Shown here: positions 29,890 to 38,438 of the stretch, piece after piece
How positions within the stretch are numbered: position 1 is the stretch's first letter
How the letters are laid out: each line of letters starts with the position of its first letter
Source: Nocardioides sp. zg-DK7169
GTDB taxonomy: Bacteria; Actinomycetota; Actinomycetes; Propionibacteriales; Nocardioidaceae
Direction: 5' to 3'
Length of the DNA: 64,000 bases
Assembly (NCBI RefSeq): GCF_013155365.1
Contig: NZ_JABJRA010000003.1
Coordinates: forward strand, 186,001-250,000
Program-made: the position numbers and the translations under genes
The notes under the pieces: generated by a model
Told to the model about the DNA's origin: nothing
What the model saw: the letters and a program-made list of their open reading frames with translations, nothing else
Database searches by the model: none

Positions 29890-31261
29890 CGCCTGGCAGC
29901 CCGCGCCCGGGGCGGTCCACGCCTGGCACGTCGCACCCCCGGGCACGGGTGGGACCCGCGTCGCGCTCTCCGCGGACCAGCGCAACCACCTCTCCGCGGC
30001 CGCCGCCGGTGCGCCGTCGGTGTGGCTGACCGCCGCCTTCGACGTGGCCGGGCCGATCGACCTCGTGGCGCTCGAGGGCGCCTTCCGCGACCTGGTCGCG
30101 CGGCACGGCACGCTGCAGTGCGTCGCGGGAGTGGAAGCGGAGCGCGACGGGAGCGGTGGCGAGGCCCCGGTGGCGCGCCGCCACGACCCGGCGACGCTCA
30201 CCTGGCGGCGCCGGGTCGCGGGGACGCCGACGTCCGCCGCGGCGACCGGCACGCTGCTGCGCGGGCTGCTGGACGCGGGCTGCGCCCCGCTGGCCGGCTC
30301 CGGGCTGCTTCCGGCCGCGGTCTCGCGCCCCGGTCGCTCCACGGTGCTGCTCGGCCTGGACCACCTGCACGCCGACGCCACCTCGGTGGCCGTGGTCGTC
30401 GAGGACCTGGCGACCCTGTACTCCGCCCGCCGCGGCCGCCCAGGGACCGGACCGCTGCCGCCCACGGGCTGCTTCGTCGAGGCGTGCGCCGCGCCGGCGC
30501 CCGTCGTACCGCCCGAGGACGCGCGGCTGGCCGCGTGGCACGCCTTCCTCGGCGGGCTCGACCACCGACTGCCGACGTTCCCGCTGCCGCTGGGCGTCGC
30601 GCCGGGGGAGCGGGTGCCGCAGGCGAGCGTGCTGGTCGAGCTGCTCGACGCCGGTGACGCGGCCGCGCTCGACCTGCGGGCGGCGAGCGCCGGCGCCACC
30701 ACCTGCGCGGCGGTGCTGGCCGGGTTCGCGGGCGCCGTGGCCGACTGCGGAGGGCCCGGCGAGCTGCCGGTGCTGCTCCCGGTGAGCACCCGGCGTACCG
30801 CCGCCGAACGGCGCGCCGTGGGCTGGTTCACCGCGACGGTGCCCCTGGTGCTGGGGGCCGGCGACGACCCCGGCGCCGCCGCGCGCGACCTGCGCGCGGC
30901 GCGGGGGCTGGCCGACGTGCCGCTGGAGCAGGTGCTGGCCACGCTGCCCGCCCCTCTGGTGCGCACCCGTGGCGACGTCTTCATGGTGTCCTGGCTGGAC
31001 TACCGGCGGCTGCCGGGCCACGACCGGGCGCGGGAGCGCGCGGCGCACCACGTGTCGGCGGCGACACTGGCCGACGACCTCCAGCTGTGGCTCTCGCGCA
31101 CCGACGACGGGATCGCGCTGCGGGCCCGGGTGCCGGGGACGGCCACGGCGCGCGCGACGCTGGACGCCGTGGTCGCGGCGTGGCGGCGACGGCTGCGGGC
31201 GGACGGCGACGCGGTCCGGGAGGCGGAATACCTGTACACGGGCGGGGATTGTGGGATGTAA
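29870..31261 (+). CDS. PapA-like acyltransferase, 5 (HxxxDA variant)
   Basis: A 463-residue acyltransferase with the PapA-type opening WQPAPGAVHAWHVAPP. The motif is DHLHADATS: His and Asp kept, Gly replaced by Ala as in acyltransferase 3. Second-half region LLPVSTRRTAAERRAVGWFTA matches the others. It overlaps acyltransferase 4 by 20 bases. The AT-richer 3' end (GAATACCTGTACAC) runs towards the monooxygenase gene 30 bases on. Together with 3 and 4 it could acylate three positions of one scaffold, or the Gly-to-Ala members may have altered activity. Confidence 0.8.
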   Translation: MRVTTADAWQPAPGAVHAWHVAPPGTGGTRVALSADQRNHLSAAAAGAPSVWLTAAFDVAGPIDLVALEGAFRDLVARHGTLQCVAGVEAERDGSGGEAPVARRHDPATLTWRRRVAGTPTSAAATGTLLRGLLDAGCAPLAGSGLLPAAVSRPGRSTVLLGLDHLHADATSVAVVVEDLATLYSARRGRPGTGPLPPTGCFVEACAAPAPVVPPEDARLAAWHAFLGGLDHRLPTFPLPLGVAPGERVPQASVLVELLDAGDAAALDLRAASAGATTCAAVLAGFAGAVADCGGPGELPVLLPVSTRRTAAERRAVGWFTATVPLVLGAGDDPGAAARDLRAARGLADVPLEQVLATLPAPLVRTRGDVFMVSWLDYRRLPGHDRARERAAHHVSAATLADDLQLWLSRTDDGIALRARVPGTATARATLDAVVAAWRRRLRADGDAVREAEYLYTGGDCGM

Positions 31262-31291
31262 TCGCACTTTCAACTACCGAGCGAGGGCAGC

Positions 31292-32470
31292 ATGCAGATC
31301 GGGATCTTCACCGTCGGCGACGTGACCACCGACCCCACGACCGGGCGGACCCCCACCGAGCAGGAGCGGATCAAGGCCACCGTCGCGATCGCGCGCAAGG
31401 CCGAGGAGATCGGTCTGGACGTCTTCGCCACCGGCGAGCACCACAACCCGCCGTTCATCGCCTCCAACCCGACCGCCACGCTGGCCTACATCGGTGCGCT
31501 GACCGAGCGGATCATCCTCTCCACCGCGACCACCCTGATCACCACCACCGACCCGGTGCTGATCGCGGAGGACTACGCCAAGATCCAGCACCTCACCGAC
31601 GGCCGCGTCGACCTGATGATGGGCCGCGGCAACACCGGGCCCGTGTATCCCTGGTTCGGCAAGGACATCCGCCAGGGCATCAACCTCGCCGTCGAGAACT
31701 ACGCCCTGCTGCGCCGGCTGTGGAGCGAGGACGTGGTGAGCTGGGAGGGGCGCTTCCGCACCCCGCTGCAGGGCTACACCTCCACCCCGCGCCCGCTGGA
31801 CGGCGTCGCGCCGTTCGTGTGGCACGGCTCGATCCGCAGCCCCGAGATCGCCGAGCAGGCGGCCTACTACGGCGACGGGTTCTTCCACAACCACATCTTC
31901 TGGCCCGCCGGGCACACCCAGCAGATGGTCGACCTGTACCGCCGCCGCTTCGAGCACTACGGCCACGGCCCCGCGGACACCGCGATCGTCGGGCTGGGCG
32001 GGCAGTTCTTCATGCGGCGCAACAGCCAGGACGCGGTCGCTGAGTTCCGCCCCTACTTCGACAACGCGCCGGTCTACGGCCACGGCCCGTCGCTGGAGGA
32101 CTTCACCGAGGCGACCCCGCTGACCGTCGGCTCGCCGCAGCAGGTGCTGGAGCGGACCCTGTCGTTCCGGGAGTACGCCGGGCACTACCAGCGCCAGCTG
32201 TTCCTGCTCGACCACGCCGGCCTGCCCCTGAAGACGGTGCTGGAGCAGCTCGACCTGCTCGGCGAGATCCTGCCCGACATGCGCCGCGGCTTCGCCGAGG
32301 GCCGGCCCGCGCACGTCCCGGACGCCCCCACCCACGCCTCGCTGGTCGCGAAGGCCGGGGGAGCGAGCGACGCCACCGTCTACGCGCCCGCCGACGCGGC
32401 CACGGGGCACCGGGCCGAGGACGCTGAGGGTGCTGTCGGGGCCGAGGGAGGGGCGGAGGTGCGGGCATGA
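31292..32470 (+). CDS. Luciferase-like monooxygenase, CE1758 family
   Basis: A 392-residue flavin-dependent monooxygenase of the luciferase fold. The opening MQIGIFTVGDVTTDPTTGR, the EHHNPPF segment and TATTLITTTDPVLIAEDYA, DLMMGRGNTGPVYPWFG are clear. The pairing with a small FMN reductase is the actinobacterial CE1758/CE1759 arrangement, in which the reductase supplies reduced FMN. The last 50 residues are disordered and acidic. The start ATG has a GCGAGGG site. The substrate is unknown. Proximity to the acyltransferase run (30 bases) allows cotranscription, but this is not proved. Confidence 0.88.
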   Translation: MQIGIFTVGDVTTDPTTGRTPTEQERIKATVAIARKAEEIGLDVFATGEHHNPPFIASNPTATLAYIGALTERIILSTATTLITTTDPVLIAEDYAKIQHLTDGRVDLMMGRGNTGPVYPWFGKDIRQGINLAVENYALLRRLWSEDVVSWEGRFRTPLQGYTSTPRPLDGVAPFVWHGSIRSPEIAEQAAYYGDGFFHNHIFWPAGHTQQMVDLYRRRFEHYGHGPADTAIVGLGGQFFMRRNSQDAVAEFRPYFDNAPVYGHGPSLEDFTEATPLTVGSPQQVLERTLSFREYAGHYQRQLFLLDHAGLPLKTVLEQLDLLGEILPDMRRGFAEGRPAHVPDAPTHASLVAKAGGASDATVYAPADAATGHRAEDAEGAVGAEGGAEVRA

Positions 32471-33084
32471 CCCGGGTCGTCGTCGTCTCAGGCGGGCTGT
32501 CCACGCCGTCCTCGACCCGCCTGCTGGCCGACCGGCTCACGGACGCGACCCGCGAGGCGCTCGAGGAGGCCGAGGTCGTCCACGTCGAGCTGCGCGACCT
32601 CGCCCACCAGCTCACCGACCACCTGCTCACCGGCTTCCCAGGCCCCGACCTCGCCGCGGCGATCGAGGCCGTGCGGGACGCGGACGGGGTGATCGCGGTG
32701 ACGCCGGTCTTCTCGGCGAGCTACTCGGGCCTGTTCAAGACGTTCTTCGACGTCCTCGAGCCGGGACTGCTGGACGGCACCCCGGTGCTGGTCGCGGCCA
32801 CGGCCGGCACGGCCCGGCACTCGCTGGTCCTCGACCACGCGCTGCGCCCGCTGTTCGCCTACCTGCGCGCGGTCGTCGTCCCCACCGGCGTCTTCGCCGC
32901 CACCGACGACTTCGCCGGCTCGGACCTGGACGCGCGGGTACGCCGCGCGGCCGGGGAGCTGGCGCTGCTCGCGGGGAAGGTGAGCGGCGCAGACGCCGCC
33001 CCCGCCCCGCGTCGTACGGTCGAGGAGGAGCTGGGCGAGCCCACGCCGTTCGAGGAGCTGCTCCGCCGCTCCAGCGAGGGCTGA
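32467..33084 (+). CDS. NADPH-dependent FMN reductase, CE1759 family
   Basis: A 205-residue flavodoxin-fold reductase. It opens VVVVSGGLSTPSSTRLLADRL and has the TPVFSASYSGLFKTFFDVLE stretch that holds FMN. Its ATG overlaps the monooxygenase stop (ATGA). It should pass reduced FMN to its partner. The C-terminal 30 residues are a poorly conserved acidic tail. A strong hairpin lies between its stop and the convergent PEBP gene. Confidence 0.9.
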   Translation: MTRVVVVSGGLSTPSSTRLLADRLTDATREALEEAEVVHVELRDLAHQLTDHLLTGFPGPDLAAAIEAVRDADGVIAVTPVFSASYSGLFKTFFDVLEPGLLDGTPVLVAATAGTARHSLVLDHALRPLFAYLRAVVVPTGVFAATDDFAGSDLDARVRRAAGELALLAGKVSGADAAPAPRRTVEEELGEPTPFEELLRRSSEG

Positions 33085-33104
33085 CATCCCGCGGGCCCCC
33101 GGGG

Positions 33105-33132
33105 GCCGGGCCCGGCCATCCCCGGGCCCGGC
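33105..33132. terminator. Bidirectional hairpin between the FMN reductase and PEBP genes
   Basis: GCCGGGCCCGG, loop CCATCC, CCGGGCCCGGC: a perfect 11-base stem in the 56-base space between convergent genes. No T-run. Confidence 0.65.
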
Positions 33133-33140
33133 GCAGCGGG

Positions 33141-33668
33141 TCAGTGCTGGTAGGTCCCGTGCAGGATCGCGCGTCCGGCGGTCTTGAACGCCAGGTTGAA
33201 CGACACGACCGCGGGGGAGGCGTCGGCGTCGACGCCGAGCGACTCCTCGGTGACCGCGTGGACCACGAAGAAGTAGCGGTGCACCTGGTCGCCCTGCGGC
33301 GGAGCGGCGCCGTTGAAGCCGGGGGTGCCGAGGTCGTTGCGACACATGAACGCCTTGCCGGGAAGCTCCGCGCCCGGAGCGCCGGCACCGGCCGGCAGCG
33401 AGGTCACGTCGGCGGGGAGATCGACGAGCACCCAGTGCCAGAACCCGCTCGGCGTGGGAGCGTCGGGGTCGAAGCAGGTGACCGTGAAGCTCTTGGTGCC
33501 CTCGGGCGCCTCGGACCACGACAGCTGCGGCGAGGAGTCGCCGCCCGACTTCACCTGGTCGTCCTTCAGCGGCTGGCCGTCGACGACGTCCGTGCTCGTC
33601 ACCTCGAAGGAGGGGACGCGCGGCAGCAGGTCGTAGGGGTTGGGGGTGACGGGTCGGTCGAGGTTCAT
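33141..33668 (-). CDS. YbhB/YbcL family PEBP (Raf kinase inhibitor-like) protein
   Basis: A 175-residue phosphatidylethanolamine-binding-fold protein. [19 protein letters not shown] and the later GYNG-type [21 protein letters not shown] are the family signature. The bacterial role is unclear; ligand binding is likely. The ATG has a CAGGAG site five bases upstream. No signal peptide. Confidence 0.9.
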   Translation of the reverse strand: MNLDRPVTPNPYDLLPRVPSFEVTSTDVVDGQPLKDDQVKSGGDSSPQLSWSEAPEGTKSFTVTCFDPDAPTPSGFWHWVLVDLPADVTSLPAGAGAPGAELPGKAFMCRNDLGTPGFNGAAPPQGDQVHRYFFVVHAVTEESLGVDADASPAVVSFNLAFKTAGRAILHGTYQH

Positions 33669-33793
33669 GTCGCTCCTGATCGATCGGCGGGGCCGCCGGG
33701 CATTCTCGTGCCGGCGGGCTCGGGTGGCCGACCGTAGTCCGCTCCCTGAACCCGGGCCACCGGTGTGGTCCCGCGCCCGGCGAGAATGACGAC

Positions 33794-35023
33794 GTGGACG
33801 ACTACACGCCGTACCCCTCGGGGCTCATCCTCACCGCCCGCCGGGTCCTGGTCGTCGGCGGCGGCCACGTCGCCCAGCGACGCATCCCCGCCCTGATCGC
33901 CGCCGGCGCCGACGTGCACGTGGTCTCACCCGAGGTCACCCCCGCCATCGAGGGCCTCGTCGGGTCCGGCGAGGTGACCTGGCACCGGCGCCGCTTCGCG
34001 CCGCTCGACCTCGACGGGGCGTGGTACGCCCTGGCCACCACCGACGACCCGGAGGTCAACGCCCAGGTCTGCGCCGCGGCCGAGGCCGACCGGATCTTCT
34101 GCGTGCGCGCCGACGACGCCCGCGGCGGTACGGCGTGGACGCCGGCGGTCGGCCGGCACGCCGGCGTCACCGTGGCCGTGCTCGGCAACCGCGACCCGCG
34201 CCGCTCGGCCGGCGTGCGCGACGAGGTGCTCGAGGGCCTGCGCGAGGGCACCATCGCGGCGCGCCACCAGCGCGACCACACGCCCGGCGTGGTGCTGGTC
34301 GGCGGCGGACCCGGCGACCCGGAACTGATGTCGGTCGCCGGTCGCAAGGCGCTGATGGAGGCCGACGTCGTGGTGGCCGACCGGCTCGCGCCGCGCGAGC
34401 TGCTCGGCGAGCTGCCCGCCGACGTCGAGCTCATCGACGTCGCCAAGCTGCCCCGCGGCCGCTCGGCGCAGCAGGAGGAGATCAACCGCGTCATCGTCGA
34501 GCGGGCGCTGGCGGGCAAGCGGGTGGTGCGGTTCAAGGGCGGCGACAACTTCGTCTTCGGCCGCGGCTACGAGGAGGTCCTCGCCTGCCGCGCGGCCGGC
34601 GTCCCCGTCACGGTCGTTCCCGGCCTGACCAGCCCGGTCGCCGTACCGGCCGTGGCCGGGATCCCGGTCACCCACCGCGGCGTCGCGCACGAGTTCACCG
34701 TGATCTCCGGGCACCTGCCGCCCGGGCACCCCGAGTCGCTGACCAACTGGGCGGCGGTCGGCGGGCTGAGCGGCACGCTGGTGCTGATGATGGCGGTGCA
34801 GAACGCCCCCGCGATCGCCGCCGCCCTCGTGGCCGGCGGCCGGGACGCGGACACCCCGGTCGCGGTCGTCTGCGACGGCACGATGCCCGGGCAGCGCACC
34901 GTCCTGGCGACGCTGGCCACCCTCGGCGACGAGCTCGCCGCCCAGGACGTGAAGCCCCCGGCGATCATCGTCGTCGGCGGCGTCGTCGCGGTCGCGCACC
35001 CCGAGCGCTTCGAGCGGGTCTGA
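33794..35023 (+). CDS. cysG: Siroheme synthase CysG-like (NAD-binding plus uroporphyrinogen-III methyltransferase)
   Basis: A 409-residue fusion. The N-terminal Rossmann domain ([12 protein letters not shown], about residues 18-30) belongs to precorrin-2 dehydrogenase/ferrochelatase; the C-terminal part from about residue 160 is the SAM-dependent uroporphyrinogen-III C-methyltransferase ([41 protein letters not shown]). Together they make siroheme, the cofactor of sulfite and nitrite reductases. The middle dimerisation domain is short. GAGAAT lies six bases before the GTG, giving a leaderless start. Its stop overlaps the next start (TGATG). Confidence 0.93.
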   Translation: MDDYTPYPSGLILTARRVLVVGGGHVAQRRIPALIAAGADVHVVSPEVTPAIEGLVGSGEVTWHRRRFAPLDLDGAWYALATTDDPEVNAQVCAAAEADRIFCVRADDARGGTAWTPAVGRHAGVTVAVLGNRDPRRSAGVRDEVLEGLREGTIAARHQRDHTPGVVLVGGGPGDPELMSVAGRKALMEADVVVADRLAPRELLGELPADVELIDVAKLPRGRSAQQEEINRVIVERALAGKRVVRFKGGDNFVFGRGYEEVLACRAAGVPVTVVPGLTSPVAVPAVAGIPVTHRGVAHEFTVISGHLPPGHPESLTNWAAVGGLSGTLVLMMAVQNAPAIAAALVAGGRDADTPVAVVCDGTMPGQRTVLATLATLGDELAAQDVKPPAIIVVGGVVAVAHPERFERV

Positions 35024-35826
35024 TGGCCACGATCGTCGAGATCACCGACCCCGCGGACCCCCGGCTGGGCGACTACCGCGACCTGCGCGACGTACAGCTG
35101 CGCAAGAGCCTGGAGACGGAGAACGGGCTCTTCCTCGCTGAGGGGGAGAAGGTCGTGCGCCGCGCGGTCGAGGGCGGCTTCGCGCCGCGGTCGTTCCTGA
35201 TGGCGCCGCGCTGGCTCGACGGCCTGGCCGACGTGCTGGCGACGACCGACGCTCCCTGCTACGTGATGTCGGAGGCGCTCGCCGAGGAGGTCACCGGCTT
35301 CCACGTGCACCGCGGTGCGCTGGCCTCCCTGGAGCGCCGCCCGCTGCCCTCGGTCGACGAGGTGCTCGACGGCGCCCGCTCGGTGCTGGTGCTCGAGGAG
35401 ATCGTCGACCACACCAACGTCGGCGCGATCTTCCGCAGCGGCGCCGCGCTCGGCTTCGACGCCGTGCTGCTGGCCCCGCGCTGCGCGGACCCGCTGTATC
35501 GCCGCGCGATCAAGGTCGGCATGGGCGCCGTCTTCACGATGCCGTGGACCCGCCTGCCCGACTGGTACGACGCGCTGCCGTCGCTCAGCGCCCGCGGCTT
35601 CACCACGGTGGCGTTGACCCTCACCCCGGACGCGACCGCCATCGAGGAGGCGGTCGCCGGGCTGGACCGGGTCGCGCTGGTGCTCGGCTCCGAGGGCCAC
35701 GGGCTCTCGCCACGCTGGGAGCAGAGCGCCGACCGCCGCGCGATCATCCCGATGCGCGCCGGCATCGACTCCCTCAACGTCGCCGCCGCCAGCGCCGTCG
35801 CCTGCTACGTCACCGCCCGCCGCTGA
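35023..35826 (+). CDS. TrmH/SpoU family RNA methyltransferase
   Basis: A 267-residue SPOUT RNA 2'-O-methyltransferase. The three family motifs are NVGAIFRSGAALGFD, LVLGSEGHGLSPR and IPMRAGIDSLNVAAASAV. An N-terminal L30e-like substrate domain (about residues 1-110) is present, as in TrmH-type rRNA/tRNA enzymes. The target nucleotide is unknown. Translation is coupled to cysG by a TGATG overlap. A triple short repeat follows the gene. Confidence 0.92.
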   Translation: MATIVEITDPADPRLGDYRDLRDVQLRKSLETENGLFLAEGEKVVRRAVEGGFAPRSFLMAPRWLDGLADVLATTDAPCYVMSEALAEEVTGFHVHRGALASLERRPLPSVDEVLDGARSVLVLEEIVDHTNVGAIFRSGAALGFDAVLLAPRCADPLYRRAIKVGMGAVFTMPWTRLPDWYDALPSLSARGFTTVALTLTPDATAIEEAVAGLDRVALVLGSEGHGLSPRWEQSADRRAIIPMRAGIDSLNVAAASAVACYVTARR

Positions 35827-35836
35827 CCCCACTCGT

Positions 35837-35893
35837 CGAGTCGAGACTTGTGACGAGCGAGTCGAGACTCGCTGCGCGTCGAGTCGAGACTTG
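35837..35893 (-). repeat. Short repeat with CGACTCG core, three units, reverse orientation
   Basis: CGAGTCGAGACTTG at 35837, CGAGTCGAGACTCG at 35858 and CGAGTCGAGACTTG at 35880. On the minus strand one unit reads CACAAGTCTCGACTCGACG, which differs from the 36585 family (CACAAGGGCCGACTCGCCG) mainly in the trinucleotide TCT versus GGC. Confidence 0.7.
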
Positions 35894-35935
35894 CGGCGCG
35901 CCTCCGGCACCGGCTCGCGGACTAGGGTGCGGCGG

Positions 35936-36556
35936 GTGACCGACGACCACGCCGCCCAGGGCCAAGAGCCCGCCGACTCGCCGTACCACCGCACGCTGCC
36001 GGTGGGGGAGCGACTCTCGGGCCAGCCGCTCGTCGACGACGCGCTGTCCTCCTTCGAGGAGGTCCGGCTTCGTCCGCTGGGCCCGATGATGGTGCCCGAG
36101 GCACCCCGCTCCGGGACGCTCGACCGCGCCGAGTGCGGGCACTGCCGTCCCAGCGAGCACACGATCTGGACCGACGGCACCTGGCAGGTCCGCTCCGGGT
36201 TCACCCGCACGGGCCTGCCGTTCGTCGGCGGCATCGCGCCCGTCGATCACGTCCTGCTGGACAACGCGCCGGTCGAGCTGCTCGCCGGCCTGGGCCCGCT
36301 GATGCAGCGCCTCAGCGCCGCGGTCAAGGCGGTCCCGGGCGTCGCGCGCTGCCACTTCTCGCGCTGGGGCGACGGCTCGGAGCACTTCCACCTGTGGGCG
36401 CTGGCCCGTCCGGCCGGCATGATGCAGGGCCGCGGCGCGATGCTCGCGTTCTGGGACGACGTGCTGCCCGCCGTGCCCGACGAGCTGACCGCCGAGCACC
36501 GGCGCATCGTCGCCGAGCACCTGGCCGGGGGCGGCGGAGAGTCGCGGGTGTCCTGA
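35936..36556 (+). CDS. HIT-like protein of unknown function
   Basis: A 206-residue soluble protein. The segment HFSRWGDGSEHFHLWALARPAG contains a His-x-His pair in a strand, resembling the active-site region of HIT/GalT-fold proteins, and a CGHC pair in the first half could hold zinc. I cannot name a substrate. The start is the GTG at 35936 because TAGGGT (35923-35928) lies seven bases upstream; a longer frame to 35891 would run through the repeat. It is flanked on both sides by CGACTCG repeats. Confidence 0.68.
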   Translation: MTDDHAAQGQEPADSPYHRTLPVGERLSGQPLVDDALSSFEEVRLRPLGPMMVPEAPRSGTLDRAECGHCRPSEHTIWTDGTWQVRSGFTRTGLPFVGGIAPVDHVLLDNAPVELLAGLGPLMQRLSAAVKAVPGVARCHFSRWGDGSEHFHLWALARPAGMMQGRGAMLAFWDDVLPAVPDELTAEHRRIVAEHLAGGGGESRVS

Positions 36557-36573
36557 CTCACGCGCCGTCAGGA
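36551..36573 (+). terminator. Hairpin at the end of the HIT-like gene
   Basis: TCCTGAC, 9-base loop, GTCAGGA; the left arm includes the stop codon. Short, without a T-run. Confidence 0.4.
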
Positions 36574-36584
36574 GCGCGAGCTCA

Positions 36585-36694
36585 CCACAAGGGCCGACTC
36601 GCCGCGCCACAAGGGCCGACTCGCCGCGCCACACGGGCCGACTCGCCGCGCCACACGGGCCGACTCGGGCAACCACACGAGCCGCCTCGCGGAG
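36585..36694 (+). repeat. 22-base tandem repeat, five units
   Basis: Five contiguous 22-base units beginning at 36585, 36607, 36629, 36651 and 36673, core CACAAGGGCCGACTCGCC. The first two are identical, the third differs at one base, the last two decay. There are no spacers between units. It lies between the convergent HIT-like and def genes. Confidence 0.9.
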
Positions 36695-36704
36695 GGGGCA
36701 GGGG

Positions 36705-37304
36705 TCAGGAGGTCGCGGGCCAGCCGTCGGGGTAGTCGGCGACGGCCTTGTCGTGGGCCTTCTGGAGCTTCTTGCGGGCCTTGGTCGGGAGGCGGTCGCC
36801 GAAGACGGTGCCGAGGGTGTGGTCGGTCTCGTGCTGCAGGCAGCGGGCCAGCAGGCCGTCACCGGAGAAGGTGACCGGCTCGCCGTCCAGGCCGACACCG
36901 TGGACCGTGGCGAAGTCGGGGCGCGCGCAGTCCACGAACGCCCCGGGGAAGGACAGGCAGCCCTCGTCGTCGACGTCGAGGTGGCGGTCCTTGCCCTCGG
37001 GCAGGTCGACGTCGGGGTTGCACACCACGCCCACCGTCCGCTCGCCGCTGGCGTCGGGGCAGTCGAAGACGAAGACCGCGAGGTCGACGCCGATCTGGCA
37101 GGCCGCGAGGCCGACGCCGTCCGCGGCGTACATCGTCGCCACCATGTCCGCGACGAGCTGGCGCAGCTCCTCGTCGAAGTGCTCGACCCGGGCCTGGGGG
37201 CGATGCATGACCGGGGTCCCCCAACGCGTCATCGGCCGGACCCGACCGCCCTCGGGAAGGGGGCCGTACGGCGCGTGCTCGGGCGGTGCGGGAGGAGCGG
37301 ACAT
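36705..37304 (-). CDS. def: Peptide deformylase
   Basis: A 199-residue peptide deformylase that removes formyl groups from nascent proteins. All three motifs are present: GVGLAACQIG, DEGCLSFPG (metal cysteine) and QHETDHTLG (HExxH metal site). Length is normal for the actinobacterial type. The ATG at 37304 is supported by TAGCAT (37318-37313) eight bases upstream; the frame stays open much further but without a credible start. It is divergent from the LysR gene. Confidence 0.94.
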   Translation of the reverse strand: MSAPPAPPEHAPYGPLPEGGRVRPMTRWGTPVMHRPQARVEHFDEELRQLVADMVATMYAADGVGLAACQIGVDLAVFVFDCPDASGERTVGVVCNPDVDLPEGKDRHLDVDDEGCLSFPGAFVDCARPDFATVHGVGLDGEPVTFSGDGLLARCLQHETDHTLGTVFGDRLPTKARKKLQKAHDKAVADYPDGWPATS

Positions 37305-37367
37305 GACCACGAATGCTAGCGGGGACCACGCGTCGGACCGGGACCGGGACGGAGGTAACGTCATGAC
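37305..37367. promoter_or_regulatory. Divergent leaderless promoters of def and the LysR gene
   Basis: TAGCAT on the minus strand (37318-37313) and TAACGT on the plus strand (37356-37361), the latter six bases before the LysR GTG. Confidence 0.6.
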
Positions 37368-38339
37368 GTGGCCAGGGCCGAAGGCGTTCCGACGTTCACG
37401 ATCAACCAGCTGGCGGCGTTCGTCGCCGTGGCCGATGTGGGCACCATCAGTGGTGCCGCGCAGCAGCTGCACATCTCCGCATCGGCGCTCTCGGCCAACC
37501 TCACCGAGCTGGAGCGGGCGCTCAACGCCCAGCTGCTCACCCGGCACCGCGCCAAGGGTGTGCAGCTGACCCCGACCGGCGAGCTGCTCGTGCCCCGGGC
37601 CCGGCTGCTGCTGCACCAGGGCCTGGAGCTGGAGGCCGACGCGCGCGGCGAGCGGGGCGCGGCCGGCGTGGTACGCCTGGGCTGCTACCCCTCGCTCGCC
37701 CCGACGCTGCTGCCGCCGCTGATCACCGGGTTCGCCGCGACCCAGCCAGAGACCCAGCTCGAGGTCACCGAGGCCAACCAGGACCAGCTCACCGCCAGCC
37801 TGGAGGGCGGGCTGCTCGACGCGGCGATCATGTACGACCTCGACCTCGGGCCGTCGTGGCGCCGCGCCGGCCTGGCGCTGCTCAAGCCGCTGGTCGTGCT
37901 GCCCGGCGACCACCGGCTCGCCGCGAGCGAGGATCCGGTCGACCTCAACGACCTGCGCGGGGATCCGCTGGTGCTCCTGGACGCGCCGCCCAGCTCGGCC
38001 CACGCGCTGGGCTGCTGCGCGATCGCCGGGTTCGCCCCGCGGATCGGCTACCGGGCCCGCACCTACGAGACCGCCCGCTCCTTCGTGGGCCGCGGGCTGG
38101 GCTGGACGATCCTGCTGCAGCGTCCCAGCGCCGACGTGACCTACGAGGGGCTCCCGGTCGCGGTGCGCGAGATCGCGACCCCCGGCATCGAGCCGGTCTC
38201 GGTCGACGTGGTGTGGCACCCGGACTCGCTGCTCAACCGCGCCACGCGTGCGTTCCTCACCGAAGCGGTGCGGCTGGCGGCCCGACAGCTCAAGAGCGGG
38301 ACGATCCGCAACGCGGCTTCCACGGAAATCCCGAGGTAA
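37368..38339 (+). CDS. LysR family regulator of the homogentisate cluster
   Basis: A 323-residue LysR-type regulator. The N-terminal helix-turn-helix is in FTINQLAAFVAVADVGTI and QQLHISASALSANLTELE; the remaining 230 residues form the ligand-binding domain. It stands first and in the same direction as the transporter and catabolic genes, so it most likely senses an aromatic acid or a pathway intermediate. TAACGT lies six bases before the GTG. The stop is followed by a 99-base spacer that should hold the operon promoter. Confidence 0.9.
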   Translation: MARAEGVPTFTINQLAAFVAVADVGTISGAAQQLHISASALSANLTELERALNAQLLTRHRAKGVQLTPTGELLVPRARLLLHQGLELEADARGERGAAGVVRLGCYPSLAPTLLPPLITGFAATQPETQLEVTEANQDQLTASLEGGLLDAAIMYDLDLGPSWRRAGLALLKPLVVLPGDHRLAASEDPVDLNDLRGDPLVLLDAPPSSAHALGCCAIAGFAPRIGYRARTYETARSFVGRGLGWTILLQRPSADVTYEGLPVAVREIATPGIEPVSVDVVWHPDSLLNRATRAFLTEAVRLAARQLKSGTIRNAASTEIPR

Positions 38340-38438
38340 TACTGCGTTAACCGGGGCTTTCCATCCACATGGCTTGACCTTCACCGTGGGGAGCGCCACC
38401 TCCCTCGGTGGAATGAAACGAGCGAAAGGCCCACCCTC

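Noticed and set aside
36585..36694. CRISPR array
   Set aside because: The 22-base units are directly abutting with no spacers, and no cas gene is present.
38340..38438. Defined promoter and LysR box before the MFS gene
   Set aside because: A TTGACC sequence at 38374 is present, but no convincing -10 follows at proper distance and no clear LysR dyad could be chosen, although the promoter must be here.
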